Below, piece by piece: positions 63,184 through 64,000 of a stretch of 64,000 nt of DNA (position 1 is its first letter; each line of letters begins with the position of its first letter). Made by a program: the position numbers and the translations under genes. The stretch spans positions 30,092,996-30,156,995 of the forward strand of contig NC_050467.1 in assembly GCF_013373865.1 (NCBI RefSeq), read 5' to 3'. Source of the stretch: Monomorium pharaonis. Its lineage: Eukaryota > Arthropoda > Insecta > Hymenoptera > Formicidae. The notes beneath the pieces were generated by a model. That model did no database searches. It was given only the letters and a program-made list of their open reading frames with translations, and was not told the DNA's origin.

Positions 63184-63404
63184 TTTTCATGTCGCGCTAA
63201 TTCACTTTTCGCATCGCATTCGGATCATCAAATGTGATACCATGTGCTTCCCAATCAGTTATCACTCGTCACTCGAATCACTTTTGCGTCGCGTTCGGAT
63301 CATCAAATGTTATATGCGCTTCCCGACCAGTTATATATATTCTCTTCATTTCTTTGTTTTAATCAAAGCATTGTCATATGAGCATTAGTACATCCGCGCT
63401 TCAC
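63184..63404 (+). repeat. Direct duplication upstream of the leftward genes
   Basis: CACTTTTCGCATCGCATTCG followed by GATCATCAAATGTGATA and GCTTCCCAATCAGTTATC (63201-63262) is repeated with changes at 63279-63333. It lies where a shared promoter for the leftward genes would be. Confidence 0.5.
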
Positions 63405-63700
63405 TTTTGCAAGATTTGCATTCTTCGAATGCATGATTTTGAATGATCTCATCAGAAGATATAACAATGATTTATGTACGTGCCTAAAACATATTTTATA
63501 TCACAGCTGCTATACATCGGCGCTTTTGCAAAATTTGCATTCTCCGAATTTTAATGATCTCATCAGAAAATATGTATCAAATAATTTGTGTACGTGCCTA
63601 AAGCATATTTTTACATTGCAGCTGCCATACATCGGCGCTTTTGTAAAATTTGCATTCTTTGAATTTTAATGATCTCATCAGAAAATATATATCAAATAAG
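63405..63700 (+). repeat. Tandem repeat, about 118-base unit
   Basis: About 2.5 units, each starting CTTTTGCAAGATTTGCATTC (63405, 63525, 63640) and containing GATCTCATCAGAA and GTACGTGCCTAAA. Short frames within it repeat with it and are not genes. Confidence 0.7.
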
Positions 63701-64000
63701 GGATTTGTTCCCACTACTCTTATTGAAGTATGTGAAGAGGTGTACAGTATAAAAAGAGTTGACATCGGTACCCTTTATTACCGGACAGCAAAGGTTTCTG
63801 AAACGTTACTACAATCGACGAACTTTTCGAGGATGAACTATTACGTTCCGATCTAGCAAAATGATGTGTGTGATAAACCGTAAGTATTTTAATTAAAAAA
63901 TTTTTTTCTTCTATATTTTCTTCTATATTTCCTTCTACATTTATTTGCACTTTTATTTCTAATTCCCTGTATTCTTTTTATAGAACATTATCGCAACCGC
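63701..64000. other. No feature recognised
   Basis: AT-rich sequence to the window end; short frames on both strands have no recognisable content. Confidence 0.4.

Overview
The window is eukaryotic and insect-like, most probably from a hymenopteran such as an ant. It contains short tracts of the arthropod telomeric repeat TTAGG, R1-clade non-LTR retrotransposons, very long-LTR Ty3/Gypsy elements, an EnSpm/CACTA-type transposase and a decayed Polinton/Maverick. I recognise no host gene, rRNA or tRNA. The species call is an inference from element families, not from a marker gene.

Positions 1-36920 are an almost uninterrupted chain of retroelements separated only by 8-20 bases of (A)GGTTA telomere-type sequence. 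In order: the 3' part of an R1-clade element (1-1913); LTR-A (1922-3922); LTR-B, inverted and carrying a nested solo LTR (3942-6814); LTR-C (6829-9011); a second R1-clade copy (9021-11860); LTR-D (11880-13847); LTR-E (13862-15875); LTR-F, composite with a hairpin MITE (15885-19990); LTR-G (20000-22675); LTR-H (22690-25023); and a full-length 11.87 kb Gypsy element on the minus strand (25033-36900). The Gypsy element has 2193-bp LTRs of identical length and one open 2471-codon gag-pol frame. Each of the nine LTR insertions begins TG, ends CA and is flanked by AGGT on both sides, so all sit in the same phase of the TTAGG repeat. This is the best candidate for an unusual system: an LTR retrotransposon group whose integration is tied to telomere-type repeats, alongside a non-LTR element using the same target.

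The LTRs share a layout read on the minus strand (plus for LTR-B). The first 55-115 codons encode the end of the pol frame. Next come repeated GCACTTAAGTGC-type palindromes, then CCAAT/ATTGG boxes with a TATA box, then a region with CAG/GTAAGT-like signals on the opposite strand, and last a TGGCGACCGTG tract that looks like a tRNA-Arg primer site lying inside the LTR. LTR-G and its truncated inverted relative at 43.4-45.5 kb also share a roughly 90-codon reading frame whose differences fall largely at third codon positions, and a ladder of small hairpins.

Positions 36921-39510 hold the 5' part of another R1-clade-like element with an intact ORF1 but no ORF2. From 39.5 kb rightwards telomere tracts stop and the DNA is a mix of MITEs (40.7-41.7 kb), AT-rich sequence, the LTR-G relative (43.4-45.5 kb), a microsatellite-bearing inverted-repeat element (45.7-46.4 kb), a truncated R1-clade insertion with a 14-15 bp duplication (47.07-47.99 kb), another LTR-like element (48.56-50.56 kb), a broken EnSpm-type transposase (51.7-54.0 kb), a TIR MITE (54.2-54.7 kb) and a Polinton remnant (55.97-63.2 kb). 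The Polinton remnant has a DUF8207-type protein, fibre-like protein and integrase rightward, and a protein-primed DNA polymerase B with three upstream small genes leftward.
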